NCBI RefSeq assembly: GCF_015390235.1
Contig: NZ_VUOH01000001.1
Location: 558,001 to 622,000, forward strand
Length of the DNA stretch: 64,000 bases
Reading direction: 5' to 3'
Source: Quadrisphaera sp. INWT6
GTDB lineage: Bacteria; Actinomycetota; Actinomycetes; Actinomycetales; Quadrisphaeraceae
Below, piece by piece: positions 62,746 to 64,000 of the stretch (the first letter of the stretch is position 1; each line of letters opens with the position of its first letter). A program made the translations under genes and the position numbers. The notes under the pieces are model-generated. The model made no database searches. It worked only from the letters and a program-made list of their open reading frames with translations, and was not told where the DNA came from.

Positions 62746-63984
62746 GTGTCGCTGACCGGTGTCCCCCTCCAGTGGGCGACCGCCCTCCTCGCGCTGCTCG
62801 CGGGCGCGGCCCTCGTGCTCCTCTGGCCCCGCCTGGGGCGCCCCGGTCTGGTGAGCGTCGGCCTGCGCGCCACGTCGCTGGTGGTGGTGAACCTGCTGGT
62901 GGTCCTCGCGCTGCTGGTCTCCGCCAACCGGCACTACGCCTTCTACAGCGGCTGGGACGACCTGCTGGGCGGCCCGGCGAACGCCGCCGAGGACATCGCC
63001 GGCGCCGCCCCCCGCGACGTCACCGCGGCGCAGGCCGCTGCCGTGCGCGCCGGCACCACCGCCCCCACCGCTGCCGAGGGCACCGCCGTCGACGGCTACG
63101 GCGGCCGGGTCCAGCAGATGACCGTCACGGGTGACGGCACCTCCGGGCGGGTCCTGGTGGTGCTGCCCCGGGGGTACCACGACGCCGCGCAGGCCGGCCG
63201 GACGTACCCGGTCCTCGTGGCCCTCCACGGCTTCCCGGGCAGTCCCGAGCAGTGGCTGACCGCCCTCGACGTGCGCTCCGCGCTCGACTCCGCCGCCGAC
63301 GCCGGGCAGGTCGACGAGCCCATCGTGGTGATCCCCGACCTCGCCCAGCCCGCCGGGCGCGACACGGAGTGCCTCGACGGCCCGGCCGGCCAGCCGCAGC
63401 TGGAGACCTGGCTCTCCTCCGACCTGCCGAAGGCCGTGGAGGCCAGCTACCGGGCCCGCACCAGCCCGCAGGCCTGGGCGAGCATGGGCTTCTCGATGGG
63501 CGGGTGGTGCTCAGCGGTGCTGACGATGCTGCACCCGCAGCAGTACGGCGCCGGCATCGTCATGGGCGGGTACTTCCAGTACGACCCGGCCGACTACGTC
63601 CCCTTCCCGCGGGGCAGCGCGCAGGCCCAGCAGCACGACCTCGTGGCCCTCGCCGGCAGCTCCTCGGCCCCGGCGGTGTCGATGTTCGTCTCGAGCAGCC
63701 AGGACGACCCGGAGAGCTGGCCCACGACCAGGACCTTCCTGGCCGCGGTGCAGGCGCCCCTGTCGGTGACCTCGCTGGTGGCGAAGACCGGCGGTCACCG
63801 CAGCGACGTGTGGCTCGCCCAGATGCCGAAGGCGCTCCAGTGGCTCGGGTCCACGGAGGCGGGCTTCGCCCCCGAGGGCGGCGCGACGGCGACCGCGTCG
63901 GCCACCACCAGCGCCCCGGCCAGCACCAGCCCGTCGGCGACCACCAGCCCGTCGGCGACCAGCAGCGCGAGCGCCACGCGCTGA
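62746..63984 (+). CDS. Membrane-anchored alpha/beta-hydrolase (esterase D / antigen-85-like)
   Basis: 412 residues: two to three N-terminal hydrophobic segments (about 9-26, 43-59) anchor an extracellular alpha/beta-hydrolase domain. Motifs are PVLVALHGFPGSPEQW (oxyanion region), GFSMGG with nucleophile Ser250, and a C-terminal histidine in KTGGHRSDVW. This layout is found in trehalose-ester mycolyltransferase-like and tributyrin-esterase-like proteins. The C-terminus is a Ser/Thr/Ala/Pro repeat, typical of wall-spanning tails. Substrate unknown; wall lipid or glycan esters are plausible given the neighbours. Confidence 0.88.
   Translation: MSLTGVPLQWATALLALLAGAALVLLWPRLGRPGLVSVGLRATSLVVVNLLVVLALLVSANRHYAFYSGWDDLLGGPANAAEDIAGAAPRDVTAAQAAAVRAGTTAPTAAEGTAVDGYGGRVQQMTVTGDGTSGRVLVVLPRGYHDAAQAGRTYPVLVALHGFPGSPEQWLTALDVRSALDSAADAGQVDEPIVVIPDLAQPAGRDTECLDGPAGQPQLETWLSSDLPKAVEASYRARTSPQAWASMGFSMGGWCSAVLTMLHPQQYGAGIVMGGYFQYDPADYVPFPRGSAQAQQHDLVALAGSSSAPAVSMFVSSSQDDPESWPTTRTFLAAVQAPLSVTSLVAKTGGHRSDVWLAQMPKALQWLGSTEAGFAPEGGATATASATTSAPASTSPSATTSPSATSSASATR
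63931..63969 (+). repeat. Direct repeat in the esterase C-terminal tail
   Basis: Two adjacent copies of an 18-nt unit AGCCCGTCGGCGACCACC encode a Ser-Pro-Ser-Ala-Thr-Thr repeat. Confidence 0.65.
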
Positions 63985-64000
63985 GCGCCCCTCGACCCGG

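Overview
The window is ordinary chromosome from a very high-GC actinobacterium. Start codons are mostly GTG and genes are packed with 1-8 nt overlaps. Gene order (rsmD-coaD-DUF177-rpmF-rnc-mutM-smc-ftsY-amtB-glnB-glnD-ffh, then rpsP-KH-rimM-trmD-rplS-lepB-rnhB-DUF2469-yraN-comM-dprA-xerC-whiG-M23-rpsB-tsf-pyrH-frr-cdsA-rlmN) is the conserved actinobacterial core. The zinc-less form of ribosomal protein L32 and a WhiG/FliA-type sigma gene suggest a lineage near Kineosporiales or Micrococcales. That placement is inference. No tRNA, rRNA, insertion sequence, prophage or CRISPR array was found.

Layout. 1-19.2 kb: end of recG, an MFS exporter, rRNA, CoA and DNA-repair housekeeping genes, smc, ftsY, a nitrogen operon (amtB-glnB-glnD) preceded by candidate GlnR boxes, ffh and an amidohydrolase. 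19.2-21.8 kb: a complete polar amino-acid ABC importer. 21.9-32.0 kb: ribosomal and tRNA-modification genes, signal peptidase, the natural-transformation-type genes yraN, comM and dprA, xerC, and a frameshifted whiG. 32.0-38.6 kb: a secreted M23 peptidase, rpsB-tsf-pyrH-frr, cdsA and rlmN. 38.8-48.5 kb: accessory genes (LLM flavin enzyme, ABC-F ATPase, duplicated DivIVA-like protein, secreted GH43, a frameshifted pabB-pabC fusion, a DedA-like membrane protein, and an XRE regulator coupled to a membrane protein). 48.5-53.5 kb: an amino-acid or polyamine catabolic cluster (class III aminotransferase, Lrp, APC permease, saccharopine dehydrogenase-like enzyme).

55.5-62.0 kb holds the most distinctive system: two GH6 beta-glucanases on the + strand converge on a translationally coupled pair on the - strand, a cellulose-synthase-like GT2 and a galactose-oxidase-type copper radical oxidase. 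This is the gene content of the Streptomyces cslA-glxA-cslZ morphogenetic glucan locus, here with a duplicated GH6 (one N-terminally anchored or secreted, one lipoprotein) and a Met/His-rich oxidase tail. A FemX-like fragment and a membrane-anchored esterase follow.

Two sequence-level themes cut across the genes. First, at least seven genes carry a TANNNT -10 box exactly 6 nt before the start codon, the signature of leaderless transcription. Four more have the same spacing with one changed base. Second, whiG and pabBC are each broken by the loss of a single G in a G-containing run, which may be base-calling error or real gene decay.
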